Shown here piece after piece: positions 1 through 7,477 of a stretch of 64,000 nt of DNA (the first letter of the stretch is position 1; every line of letters begins with the position of its first letter). A program made the translations under genes and the position numbers. The notes beneath the pieces were generated by a model, which was not told where the DNA came from, ran no database searches, and was given only the letters and a program-made list of their open reading frames with translations. Origin of the DNA: Pseudomonadota bacterium (lineage in GTDB: Bacteria; Pseudomonadota; Gammaproteobacteria; Steroidobacterales; Steroidobacteraceae); NCBI GenBank assembly GCA_018241445.1, contig JAFEDT010000012.1:124001-188000 (forward strand), in the 5' to 3' direction.

Positions 1-452
1 TGGTGAAGGTCAAACTGCCGGACGGCACGGAACTGGACGTGCCCGCGCATGGTGTCGAGGGCAAGCTCGTCAGTTATCTCAACGACGCCAACTCGACCAT
101 CTCCGACGGAACCTGGTTCGACTTCGACCGGCTGCTGTTCGACACCGGGAAGGCGACGCTGCAGCCGGCATCGCAGGAGCAGTTAGGCAACATCGCCGCG
201 ATTCTCAAGGCCTTTCCCAAGGTCAAGGCGACCATCGGTGGCTACACCGACAACACCGGCAACCCGGCCGCCAACCTGGCGCTGTCGCAGGAGCGCGCGA
301 CCAACGTCACCAGCGAGCTGGCAAAGCTCGGGGTCGACGCCTCGCGGCTGACGGCCAAGGGCTATGGACAGGAGCACCCGGTGGGCGACAACTCCACCGA
401 GGAAGGCCGCCAGCAGAACCGGCGCATCTCGCTGCACGTGACCGAGAAGTAA
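1..452 (+). CDS. OmpA-family protein, C-terminal part
   Basis: This is the C-terminal end of an outer-membrane or periplasmic protein with an OmpA/MotB peptidoglycan-binding domain. The frame is open to the left edge, so the N-terminus is missing. The visible 149 residues contain the family landmarks: a WFDFDRLLFDTGKATL strand-turn, a GGYTDNTGNPAANLALSQ segment, and the ending GYGQEHPVGDNSTEEGRQQNRRI, where the NRRI Arg pair is typical of diaminopimelate binding. A GTG at position 3 could be read as a start but is probably an internal valine, because the preceding residues look like an already folded linker region. Confidence 0.85.
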   Translation, partial: VKVKLPDGTELDVPAHGVEGKLVSYLNDANSTISDGTWFDFDRLLFDTGKATLQPASQEQLGNIAAILKAFPKVKATIGGYTDNTGNPAANLALSQERATNVTSELAKLGVDASRLTAKGYGQEHPVGDNSTEEGRQQNRRISLHVTEK

Positions 453-453
453 A

Positions 454-467
454 CCGCGTAAACGCGG
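454..467 (+). terminator. short hairpin after OmpA-like gene
   Basis: CCGCG-TAAA-CGCGG begins two bases after the stop codon of the OmpA-like gene. It has only a weak T run (CCTTACC), so termination is uncertain. Confidence 0.35.
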
Positions 468-511
468 CCTTACCAGGCGCGCCACTTCCCAGGCGCTGCG
501 CGCCACTCCTC

Positions 512-536
512 ACCCGGTTCGCTTCGCGAACCGGGT
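512..536. terminator. strong inverted repeat between convergent genes
   Basis: An 11-bp perfect inverted repeat, ACCCGGTTCGC and GCGAACCGGGT, is separated by TTC. It lies between the OmpA-like gene (+) and the convergent secreted-protein gene (-). There is no long T tract, so it may be a bidirectional terminator or simply an mRNA-stabilising hairpin. Confidence 0.45.
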
Positions 537-573
537 CCATGTAACCCGGAAAAGAGGCACGGACACGCGACCC

Positions 574-1191
574 CTATTGGCTGTTGGCGGCGGGTGGATC
601 GGCCACCAGCACCTGCGCCTTCAGGCGGATTCCGCCAACAGAGAGCTGGTGCGGCACGCAGGTCGAGTCGTAGTCGACCGCGCGCACGCTAAACTGCGGC
701 AGGACCGACTGCTTGACCTGTTCCAGCAGTTCGCACTGCCCGGTGGCATCGAGCGCGTCATAGCCGCGCCGCTCGGCCAGATTGACGCTGCGCCAGTGCG
801 CGCTGACCGGCTTGACTCCCGCGACCGTATTCTTCTGGGTCGCAGGCTCCAGAACCTGCATCTTGATGGTTACGCCGGGGAAGGGATCAGGGCGTCCGAA
901 GCCGGAGCTGCAGGGTACCGGGTAGACCTTCAGGGTGTCGGCGCGCGCGCCCAGCTTCAGCAGCAGTTCGCGCATGCGGCCCTGCAGGCCGTCACAGGAA
1001 TAGTGGGCCGTGAAGCCCTGGTAGATGAACTTCATCTCGCGCGGCACCCACACCGCCTGCACTGCCTGCTCGGGTGGCGCCTGCGTGGCGCCGGATGCCT
1101 CCTGCGCGCCGGATCCCGGGGTCGCCGCCCCACCAATGACGCTGAAGGCGGCAAAGCCGCAGCCAATGATCAGACTCGCCTTGATCCGCAT
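574..1191 (-). CDS. hypothetical secreted protein
   Basis: I do not recognise the family. Starting at MRIKASLIIGCGFAAF gives a classic signal peptide (basic start, hydrophobic core, probable cleavage near the AQEA segment), so this ATG is preferred over one 21 codons upstream. The roughly 205-residue product has a Pro/Ala/Gln-rich linker after the signal, then a mixed globular region with four cysteines (YSCDG, VPCSSG, GQCELL, DSTCVP) that could form disulfides in the periplasm. It stands alone, convergent with the OmpA-like gene. Confidence 0.6.
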   Translation of the reverse strand: MRIKASLIIGCGFAAFSVIGGAATPGSGAQEASGATQAPPEQAVQAVWVPREMKFIYQGFTAHYSCDGLQGRMRELLLKLGARADTLKVYPVPCSSGFGRPDPFPGVTIKMQVLEPATQKNTVAGVKPVSAHWRSVNLAERRGYDALDATGQCELLEQVKQSVLPQFSVRAVDYDSTCVPHQLSVGGIRLKAQVLVADPPAANSQ

Positions 1192-1316
1192 GACCGTCTC
1201 CGTGGTTCCGCGGCCCGATGCCGCTGTAACTTCAAGCACCCGCAGCGCCTGCAAATGTCATAACGCACCACCCGGGTGTTGGTGCACAGACGCCAGGGCA
1301 ACCCGTGCGCAGGCGA

Positions 1317-2000
1317 TCACACGATGCTCAGCTGGATTTCGTCCAGGCCCTCTACACCCCCCGCGACGCGGTCGCCACGCGCCAGCGGTCCAACGCCCTC
1401 GGGGGTGCCGGTAAATATCAGGTCCCCGGCCTGCAGCATGAAGTAACGGGACAGGACCGCGATCTGTTCCGGCACCGACCAGATCATCTGCGAAATGTCG
1501 GAGCGCTGGCGCTCCTGGCCATTCACCTTGAGCCAGATGGCGCCGCGATCGACGGCCCTTGCTTGCGGATGGATTGCCGTACAGGGTGCGGAATGATCGA
1601 ATCCCTTGGCCACGTCCCACGGCCTGCCCGCCTCGCGAGCCTGCGACTGCAGGTCACGGCGCGTCAGGTCGATGCCCACCCCGTAGCCGAGCACGTGACC
1701 GAGGGCGTCCGCTTCGGAAATGCTGCTGCCGCCGCGCGCGATCGCCACCACCAGTTCTATCTCGTGGTGCAGATTGGCAGTCATCGGGGGATAGGGCACG
1801 TCGGCGCCGCTGTCCACCACGGCGTCGGCGGGCTTCATGAAAAAAAACGGCGGCTCGCGCCCGGGATCCATGCCCATCTCGCGGGCATGCGCCGCGTAGT
1901 TGCGGCCGATGCAATATATGCGGTGCACGGGGAACCGGCCGCCGCCGGCAACCGGGACACTCGGAATCGGCGGCGGTGGGACGGCAAAGGTCGCTGGCAT
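1317..2000 (-). CDS. fumarylacetoacetate hydrolase family protein
   Basis: A small single-domain FAH-family enzyme of about 227 residues. Known relatives hydrolyse or decarboxylate beta-diketo acids such as fumarylpyruvate using Mg2+ or Mn2+. The FAH landmarks are visible: IYCIGRNYAAHAREMG near residue 30, FFFMKPADAVV, the metal-binding HEIEL pair (E-x-E), GYGVGIDLTRRDLQ, KGFDHSAP, and LIFTGTPEGVGPL near the C-terminus. The ATG at 2000 is chosen; a GTG two codons upstream is possible. Fumarylpyruvate hydrolase is the closest functional guess, but no gentisate genes are adjacent, so the substrate is open. Confidence 0.85.
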   Translation of the reverse strand: MPATFAVPPPPIPSVPVAGGGRFPVHRIYCIGRNYAAHAREMGMDPGREPPFFFMKPADAVVDSGADVPYPPMTANLHHEIELVVAIARGGSSISEADALGHVLGYGVGIDLTRRDLQSQAREAGRPWDVAKGFDHSAPCTAIHPQARAVDRGAIWLKVNGQERQRSDISQMIWSVPEQIAVLSRYFMLQAGDLIFTGTPEGVGPLARGDRVAGGVEGLDEIQLSIV

Positions 2001-2082
2001 GGACACACCGGTTGCGGGCAGTAATCGCTTTACGAGTCAAGAAAAGATACCGCGGCCGCCGGATGCTGTCACGGACTGTGAT

Positions 2083-2658
2083 TCATTGCGCGTGGTGGAA
2101 AGCGCGCCACAGAAAGACCCCGCCCACGACCAGGAACAGGCCGCTGGCGGCGAAGTTGATGGCGCGCAGCGGCAGCCGCTGCGCGAAAGCCTTGCCCAGG
2201 AACACCACCGGAGTGTTCACGAGCATCATGCCGGTGGTGGTACCAACGACCACCGCCGCCAGGTTGTGATACGCCGCGGCGAGCGCCACCGTGGCAATCT
2301 GGGTCTTGTCGCCGATCTCGGCGAGGAAGAAGGTCACGAGGGTCGCGAGGAAGGCCCCGGCGTTGCCGCCCGCACCGGCCGCGGTGTCGTCGAGCTTGTC
2401 CGGCTTGAGTGTCCACAGCGCCATGCCGATCATGCTGACGCCTGCCACGCCATTCAGCATGCGGGGAGACAGCAGGCTGCCCAGGCGAACGCCCACGACA
2501 CCCGCAACGGCATGGTTGGCAAGCGTCGCGCACAGCACGCCGGCCAGGATCGGCCAGGGCCGCCGGAATCTGGCTGCCAGCATCAGCGACAGCAACTGGG
2601 TGCGGTCGCCGATTTCCGCAATCGCGACGCTCGACAGGCTGATCAGGAAGGCTTCCAC
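2083..2658 (-). CDS. GDT1/TMEM165 (UPF0016) family cation transporter
   Basis: An inner-membrane protein of 191 residues with six predicted hydrophobic segments arranged as two homologous halves. Each half carries the family signature, EIGDRTQ near residue 15 and EIGDKTQ near residue 116. Bacterial members export Mn2+ and related divalent ions. The start is GTG. It is divergent from the CDF efflux gene, with the CadR-type operator in the 79-bp interval, so a shared metal-stress context is likely. Direct co-regulation is not shown. Confidence 0.9.
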   Translation of the reverse strand: MEAFLISLSSVAIAEIGDRTQLLSLMLAARFRRPWPILAGVLCATLANHAVAGVVGVRLGSLLSPRMLNGVAGVSMIGMALWTLKPDKLDDTAAGAGGNAGAFLATLVTFFLAEIGDKTQIATVALAAAYHNLAAVVVGTTTGMMLVNTPVVFLGKAFAQRLPLRAINFAASGLFLVVGGVFLWRAFHHAQ

Positions 2659-2700
2659 TTCGGGCGCGACCCTACCCCAACGGCGCTCGTGCCGACAAGC

Positions 2701-2733
2701 TTGACCCTGAAGCCACTACAGGGTGTCTCATAC
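2701..2733 (+). promoter_or_regulatory. CadR/PbrR-type MerR-family operator-promoter
   Basis: A TTGACC -35 box at 2701-2706 runs into the inverted repeat ACCCT-N11-AGGGT (2704-2724), followed by GTGTCTCATAC, where a -10 would lie. The overlong -35/-10 spacer filled by a dyad is the hallmark of MerR-family activated promoters, and this dyad resembles those of cadA/pbrA promoters. It drives the CDF efflux gene; the likely regulator is the cadR-like gene downstream. Confidence 0.75.
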
Positions 2734-2737
2734 CCGC

Positions 2738-3748
2738 ATGGGCAAACCCTATCCTGACCCCGCATTGCCCCGGCCCTGTGCCGGCGCGGATCACGCCTCC
2801 CACGGCCACGGGCTGGCCGGGCACGATCATGCCTCCCACGGCCACGGGCATGCCGGACATGGTCACGGCGTCCCGGGGAGCGGGCGGCGGCTGGCTGTTG
2901 CACTGGCCATCCTGTCAGCATTCACGTTGCTGGAAGGCATCGGCGGCTACTTGGCGAACTCCATCGCCCTGCTGGCCGAGGCGGCGCACATGCTCACCGA
3001 TTCGGCCTCGCTGCTGCTGGCAATCATCGCCATCCGTGTCGGCCGCCGGCCCGCCGATGCGCAGCGAACCTTCGGGCATCGCCGGTACCAGCCGCTGGCA
3101 GCCTTCGTCAATGGGCAGTTGTTGCTGCTGCTGACCGCCTGGGTGGTGTACGAGGCGGTCATGCGGCTGTTGCATCCGCCGCGCGTCGACGGCCCGTTGA
3201 TGCTGGCCATTGCGCTTGCCGGCGGCGTGGCCAACTTTGCCGCCTTCCTGGTGCTCGGTGGCACCAGCACGCTGAACGAGCGCGCGGCACGCATGCACGT
3301 GCTCAGCGATCTGCTGGGCTCGGTGGTGGCCAGCATCGCAGCGCTGGTGATCATTCTGCGCGGCTGGTCGCTCGCCGACCCGTTGCTGTCGCTGCTGGTT
3401 TCGGCGCTGATCCTGCGCTCCGCCTGGTCTATTACGCGCGACTCCGCTGAAGTGCTGCTGGAGAGTGTCCCCGCGGGCTTCGAGGTACGGCGCGTCGAGC
3501 AGGAACTGGTGGGGCAGGTTCCCGGCGTGCTCGGCGTGCACCACGTGCACGCCTGGTCAATTACCGGCGAGCGGCCCACGGTGACCCTGCATGCCAACAT
3601 CGATGCCACCGCACCTGCCCGCGATGTGATCGTAGCCATCAACCGGCGCCTGCGGCTGCGGCTGGACGTCGAGCATGTAACCGTGCAGGTGGAGGAACCC
3701 GGCGACTGTCACGCCCCGGACTGCGGGCCGCAGTCACAGCGCGGGTGA
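2738..3748 (+). CDS. CDF-family Zn/Cd/Co cation efflux protein (CzcD/ZitB-like)
   Basis: A cation diffusion facilitator of about 336 residues that exports divalent metals from the cytoplasm in exchange for protons. The N-terminus is histidine-rich, with duplicated DHASHGHG units and GHAGHGHG, a likely metal buffer. Six membrane segments follow, with HMLTDSASLLLA and HVLSDLLGSVVAS carrying the H-x3-D metal sites. A C-terminal cytoplasmic domain has HHVHAWSI. An upstream in-frame GTG (2723) lies inside the operator, so the ATG at 2738 is preferred; the message may be nearly leaderless. It converges on the cadR-like gene with a 3-bp gap. Confidence 0.92.
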   Translation: MGKPYPDPALPRPCAGADHASHGHGLAGHDHASHGHGHAGHGHGVPGSGRRLAVALAILSAFTLLEGIGGYLANSIALLAEAAHMLTDSASLLLAIIAIRVGRRPADAQRTFGHRRYQPLAAFVNGQLLLLLTAWVVYEAVMRLLHPPRVDGPLMLAIALAGGVANFAAFLVLGGTSTLNERAARMHVLSDLLGSVVASIAALVIILRGWSLADPLLSLLVSALILRSAWSITRDSAEVLLESVPAGFEVRRVEQELVGQVPGVLGVHHVHAWSITGERPTVTLHANIDATAPARDVIVAINRRLRLRLDVEHVTVQVEEPGDCHAPDCGPQSQRG

Positions 3749-3751
3749 GGC

Positions 3752-4225
3752 TCAGCCGCGGTGTGCGCCGCGCACGTGCTGCCCGCCATGCGCGCCGCGT
3801 GAGCGGCGCACTCCGCGTTGGGCCAGGCGGTCCAGGATCGCGCAGTGCCGCTCGGCGCTCGTCGGACCGCACTGGCGCCGCAGGGCCTGCAAGCGCCGCT
3901 CGAGCTGCCGCAGTTCGCCGATGCGCTCAGCCACATGTGCGATGTGCTCGTCGAGCAGTCCGTGCGCGGCAGCGCAGTTGTCGCGCGGCGCGTCACACAA
4001 CCGCAGCAACTGCCTGATCTCATCCAGCATCATGTCCAGGGCGCGGCAGTTGCGGATGAAGGACAGGCGTTCCAGGTGCTCGCGGCTGTACAGCCGGTAG
4101 TTGCCGCCGCTGCGCAGCGGCCGCGGCAGCAGTCCCTCGTGCTCGTAGTAGCGGATGGTCTCGACCGGGCATTCCGCCAGCCTGGCCAGCTCGCCAATCT
4201 TCAGGTTGGCAACCGTGTTGCGCAT
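3752..4225 (-). CDS. cadR: Cd(II)/Pb(II)-responsive MerR-family regulator
   Basis: A transcriptional activator of the CadR/PbrR branch, 157 residues. The winged helix at the N-terminus reads LKIGELARLAECPVETIRYY, the MerR recognition region is SGGNYRLYS, and a dimerisation helix follows. The metal-site cysteines expected for this branch are present: LCDAPRDNC around residue 80 and RQC...RHC around residues 115-125. The tail is His/Arg/Gly-rich, as in CadR. The ATG at 4225 is favoured over one 11 codons upstream. It probably acts on the operator at 2701-2733. CadR versus PbrR metal preference cannot be read from sequence. Confidence 0.85.
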   Translation of the reverse strand: MRNTVANLKIGELARLAECPVETIRYYEHEGLLPRPLRSGGNYRLYSREHLERLSFIRNCRALDMMLDEIRQLLRLCDAPRDNCAAAHGLLDEHIAHVAERIGELRQLERRLQALRRQCGPTSAERHCAILDRLAQRGVRRSRGAHGGQHVRGAHRG

Positions 4226-4346
4226 CGCTCGACCCTGCAGTTGCTTCAAGGTTTCCAATATACGCTCAGGAGCCCCTGGGGTGCACGAGGGGCTGGCTGC
4301 TGTGCCGCGGATGCGCCACAGCGCGCGGCAGCGTTCCTGGCGCGCC

Positions 4347-5204
4347 TCAGAAAGCCACGCGGCCGGTGACCAGCCAGGTGTGGTTGAAGGTTTTGAAGGA
4401 GCTGACCGTCTTCTGGTAGCCGCCCCCCAGGATCAGTTTCGCCCGGTGCCCCAATTCGAAGCGCCCGAGTACCAGACCGCCGGTGATCGCGGTCTGGGAC
4501 TTGCCGTCGTTGGGGCCGTCCCGGTAGTAGGTGTAGTTGGCCTCGATCTCCGGCCACAGCTTGCCCCAATGCCCCTGCAGCGCAGTGTTCCAGCTCACCG
4601 GTGATCCGAGCTCGCGCAGGTTGCCGGTCGGGATGGCAATGCCCAGCGTCGACTGGATGTCGAACCCCACTGCCCTCGTCCCCCAGCCCTTGCCGGCCGC
4701 GATGGTCGGTGTGACGATGACCTTGTGGCTGGTAAAGGCCTCGCTGCCACTCGGCAAAGACAGCCCGAGGAAGCCCGTGACGATGTAGTTGCCGTGTTCC
4801 TCGTTCTGCGACAGCAGCCGGTACTTCACCAGCAGCGTCTCATCGCCCCAGCCGCTGTTGCGGCCGTGAGGGGTGTCGCGCACCAGGTACGCCGGCACGC
4901 CGATGATGACCTCGCTGTTGAGGGTCGGGATAAACTCGGCGCCCTTGCCGCCACCGTAGTTGTCGAGCGTCACGCCCCTGGGTCGGTCCTGCCAGCTCTG
5001 GTCGTAGCGATACTCCTGTTCCAGGCGCGGCGTGACCGTCACCATCGGGGAGATCCAGTGCGGCTGGGACTCCTTGGCGGCGTCGGAGGTGGCCAGCCAG
5101 TCATCGGGAAAACCTGCACTGTCGGCCGCCGCCAGGGCCGGCGCCAGCACTCCTGCCAGCGTTGCTGCAAGCGCGGCGATCTTCTTGCTGCGTGTGCGGT
5201 CCAT
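4347..5204 (-). CDS. outer-membrane beta-barrel protein (MetA-pathway/transporter type)
   Basis: A 285-residue protein with a signal peptide ending near ALAAADSAG and a terminal phenylalanine (GRVAF), typical of BamA-inserted barrels. The body is a series of alternating amphipathic strands with conserved-looking stretches such as GWGDETLLVKYRL, FLGLSLPSGSEAF and TPTIAAGKGWG. This resembles the putative 'MetA-pathway of phenol degradation' transporter family. Function is unknown; it may form a pore for small hydrophobic compounds. It stands alone, with an A/T-rich presumed promoter around 5215-5245. Confidence 0.7.
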   Translation of the reverse strand: MDRTRSKKIAALAATLAGVLAPALAAADSAGFPDDWLATSDAAKESQPHWISPMVTVTPRLEQEYRYDQSWQDRPRGVTLDNYGGGKGAEFIPTLNSEVIIGVPAYLVRDTPHGRNSGWGDETLLVKYRLLSQNEEHGNYIVTGFLGLSLPSGSEAFTSHKVIVTPTIAAGKGWGTRAVGFDIQSTLGIAIPTGNLRELGSPVSWNTALQGHWGKLWPEIEANYTYYRDGPNDGKSQTAITGGLVLGRFELGHRAKLILGGGYQKTVSSFKTFNHTWLVTGRVAF

Positions 5205-5352
5205 CGAGAAGCTCTCCGCTATATACGATTGGATATATCGTCGCAGAAGCGGACGGGTCGCGGCAAGCGGCTGCCCAGGAGTTGCGCTGCGCTCAGTTCC
5301 GCCAGCCGCAGCTGCGCGCTAGAATCAGCGCGGTCTTCAACGCAACCCACAC

Positions 5353-6300
5353 ATGGAACGCAGGCCACCGATGAAGCAGCCGGCGCGGGCAGCCGGAAGT
5401 CGCGATAGGGAGAGCATCCCACGCAAGACCCCTGCGACCGCAGTCGTTACGGCAGCAGCGCAGGCCGCCAGCGCCCGCCTGGTCATCGATCCGATCGGCT
5501 ATGTGCGCAGCAGCTTCCTTGCCAAGGTCGAGGCCGGCCGCCAGCCGGCGGCGGTACGCGGCGCGGCCGCGCGCATCGAACTGCTGCCGGGACGGCACTT
5601 CGAGCACGCGCTCGAAGACCTGATCGGCTGGGAGCGCCTGTGGGTAATCTTCTGGTTCCATCACAACAATGGCTGGCGCCCCAAGGTCCTGCCGCCGCGC
5701 AGCACCACCGGCCGCAAGGGCGTGTTCGCGACACGCGCCCCGCACCGCCCCAACCCCATCGGCCTGTCAGCGGTGCGGCTGGTCGGCATCGAGGGCCTGA
5801 CCGTGCACATCGAGGATGCCGACATGCTCGACGGCACACCGGTCCTGGACATCAAGCCATATGTCGCCTACACCGATTCGCACCCGGGAGCCGCGAGCGG
5901 CTGGCTTGCCGCTGCGACCACGGACGGGGCGCCACCGCCTGACCCGCAACCGGCCTGGCGGGTCGCACTGGAGCCGTTAGCGCAGGAGCAGGTGGCCTGG
6001 ATTGGCGAGCACGACACGCTGGACCTCGCGGGGCGTATCGTCTCGACACTCACGCTCGGTCCCGAGCCGCATCCTTACCGGCGGATCCGGCGTCTGCCCG
6101 AGGGCATGCTGCTGGCGGTGAAGGACTGGCGGGTAAAATTCAGCGTGCGCGGGCGCGAAGCGCGCGTGCTTCGCATCGACTCGGGCTACCGCACCGCGCA
6201 ACTTGCGGGCGGTGCGGACCCCGCGCTGGAAGTGCACCGCGCGTTCGTTGCGCGCTGGCCGCGAAGCGGCCGGCCGTCGCCGGCCCCGGACGAGCGGTAA
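5353..6300 (+). CDS. trmO: tRNA (N6-threonylcarbamoyladenosine(37)-N6)-methyltransferase TrmO
   Basis: A TsaA/TrmO-like enzyme that methylates t6A37 in tRNA-Thr using SAM. The single-sheet beta-barrel TrmO domain begins after about 40 low-complexity residues: IDPIGYVRSSF, LEDLIGWERLWVIFWFH, GVFATRAPHRPNPIGLS and VLDIKPYVAYTDS, all diagnostic. The C-terminal extension containing WRVKFSVRGREARVLRID corresponds to the second domain of E. coli-type TrmO. Total length is 315 residues, longer than E. coli TrmO because of the N-terminal tail. An in-frame ATG at 5371 is an alternative start. Confidence 0.9.
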   Translation: MERRPPMKQPARAAGSRDRESIPRKTPATAVVTAAAQAASARLVIDPIGYVRSSFLAKVEAGRQPAAVRGAAARIELLPGRHFEHALEDLIGWERLWVIFWFHHNNGWRPKVLPPRSTTGRKGVFATRAPHRPNPIGLSAVRLVGIEGLTVHIEDADMLDGTPVLDIKPYVAYTDSHPGAASGWLAAATTDGAPPPDPQPAWRVALEPLAQEQVAWIGEHDTLDLAGRIVSTLTLGPEPHPYRRIRRLPEGMLLAVKDWRVKFSVRGREARVLRIDSGYRTAQLAGGADPALEVHRAFVARWPRSGRPSPAPDER

Positions 6301-6471
6301 CGGCAAGCGTCAGGGCCAGGACCAGCGAGCCAGCGCCGGCGGCACTCAGTCAGCCCCTGCAACTGCCGCGCGGATTCCTGCCGGCCCGGAGCTTGGACGG
6401 CGGGATTTGCGCGCCGGCGCAGGCGCGACGGCAATGCCACACCGCCGTCGGTCGAATTGCGGGACCCGCGG

Positions 6472-6786
6472 TCATTTGAGGGAGGCGAGGTAGGTCGCTA
6501 CGTCCTCGATGTTCGAATCCGTCAGGTGCACCGCCATCGGGCTCATGATCGGATTCTGGCGTGAGCCATCCCGAAACGCGCGCAACTGGGCCACGAGATA
6601 CTCGCGCTTCTGTCCGGCAAGATTCGGATACAAGGGGATGATGCCAATGCCGTTCTGCCCATGACAGGCGGCGCAGCTCCCGTCCGACAGTTTTTTGCCG
6701 GCCTGCTCATCGGCGGCTCCAGCCACGTGCGAGCATGCCAATGCGGCCGCGACGCCCAGCACCCTGATCATCTGAAGTCTTGCCAT
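6472..6786 (-). CDS. small c-type cytochrome (c553-like)
   Basis: A periplasmic monoheme cytochrome c of about 104 residues. A signal peptide ends at AGAADEQA, the heme motif is CAACH (residues about 35-39), and the methionine ligand is probably in NPIMSPMAVHL. The ATG at 6786 is chosen because GGAG lies 6 bases upstream. It is the last gene of the nor cluster, so it may deliver electrons to the NorC subunit; this role is inferred from position. Confidence 0.85.
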   Translation of the reverse strand: MARLQMIRVLGVAAALACSHVAGAADEQAGKKLSDGSCAACHGQNGIGIIPLYPNLAGQKREYLVAQLRAFRDGSRQNPIMSPMAVHLTDSNIEDVATYLASLK

Positions 6787-6841
6787 GGTCATCTCCAGCG
6801 GAACCACCCGCGCACCCCACTCCGCCGCGCACACCGCGAAA

Positions 6842-7171
6842 TCACGTCGGGACCTGCGCGGGCCGATACAACGCCGCCCACAGCGCCAGGATGGCGACGG
6901 TTGTCCCCACGGAGAACTGAATCCAGAAGGCAGTCAGCGGCACATGCCACAGCTGCAAGGCCGTCATTCCGGCCAGCATTACCCCGAGCAGCATATTGGT
7001 GTAGTTCTGCCACGGATGGTGGTCACTGCGTCGAGCCCACCACGCCGCAACAGCAATGCACGCTGCGGCCGCAAACAGCAGTGTGGGCCGATCGCCGAAC
7101 AGGGTGGGCCGGAATACTGCCGAGTAGACCAATACGAGTCCGAGCAGGACATTGAGGAGATTTGCGACCAT
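6842..7171 (-). CDS. hypothetical membrane protein of the nor cluster
   Basis: A 109-residue protein with four hydrophobic stretches: LLNVLLGLVLVYSAVF, LLFAAAACIAVAAWW, NMLLGVMLAGMTALQL and FSVGTTVAILALWAALY. I do not recognise a named family. It lies between the 97-residue membrane protein and the cytochrome c, all in the norCB direction, so it may help assemble or stabilise the nitric oxide reductase. That is inference from position only. Confidence 0.65.
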   Translation of the reverse strand: MVANLLNVLLGLVLVYSAVFRPTLFGDRPTLLFAAAACIAVAAWWARRSDHHPWQNYTNMLLGVMLAGMTALQLWHVPLTAFWIQFSVGTTVAILALWAALYRPAQVPT

Positions 7172-7183
7172 CGTGGCCTCGCG

Positions 7184-7477
7184 TCATTGGAGCTGGTTAT
7201 GGTGAATTGAGTCGAGCAGGCGCCACGTGGCCGGCGGAATGAACCCGTAGACAACGCCGCTGACCGCCATGAACAGCTTCCACAATGAAGCCAGCGGCGA
7301 ACCCAGGCACACGACCAGCACCAGCAGCAGCTGGCCCGCATAACATGCATAGCCTGCACCCGTGAGGGATGGACTCGAGCGCGCCGCACCCAGGGCGTAC
7401 AGGACGCCATAGGCGCCACCCAACAGAACGAGCAATCCCAGCGCCGCCGACGTCGCGAAAAGAGCGGCGGAGGTCAT
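7184..7477 (-). CDS. hypothetical small membrane protein next to norB
   Basis: A 97-residue protein with two or three membrane segments (LFATSAALGLLVLLGGAYGVLYAL, YAGQLLLVLVVCLGSPLASLW). The start codon overlaps the norB stop by 4 bp, implying translational coupling with norB. No family is recognised. Position suggests an accessory subunit or maturation factor of the NO reductase. Confidence 0.7.
   Translation of the reverse strand: MTSAALFATSAALGLLVLLGGAYGVLYALGAARSSPSLTGAGYACYAGQLLLVLVVCLGSPLASLWKLFMAVSGVVYGFIPPATWRLLDSIHHNQLQ

Noticed and set aside
577-1263. Long plus-strand open frame
   Set aside because: Antisense to the secreted protein gene with a signal peptide; no homology-like features.
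2723-2737. GTG at 2723 as the CDF gene start
   Set aside because: It lies inside the operator dyad that the promoter needs upstream of transcription start.
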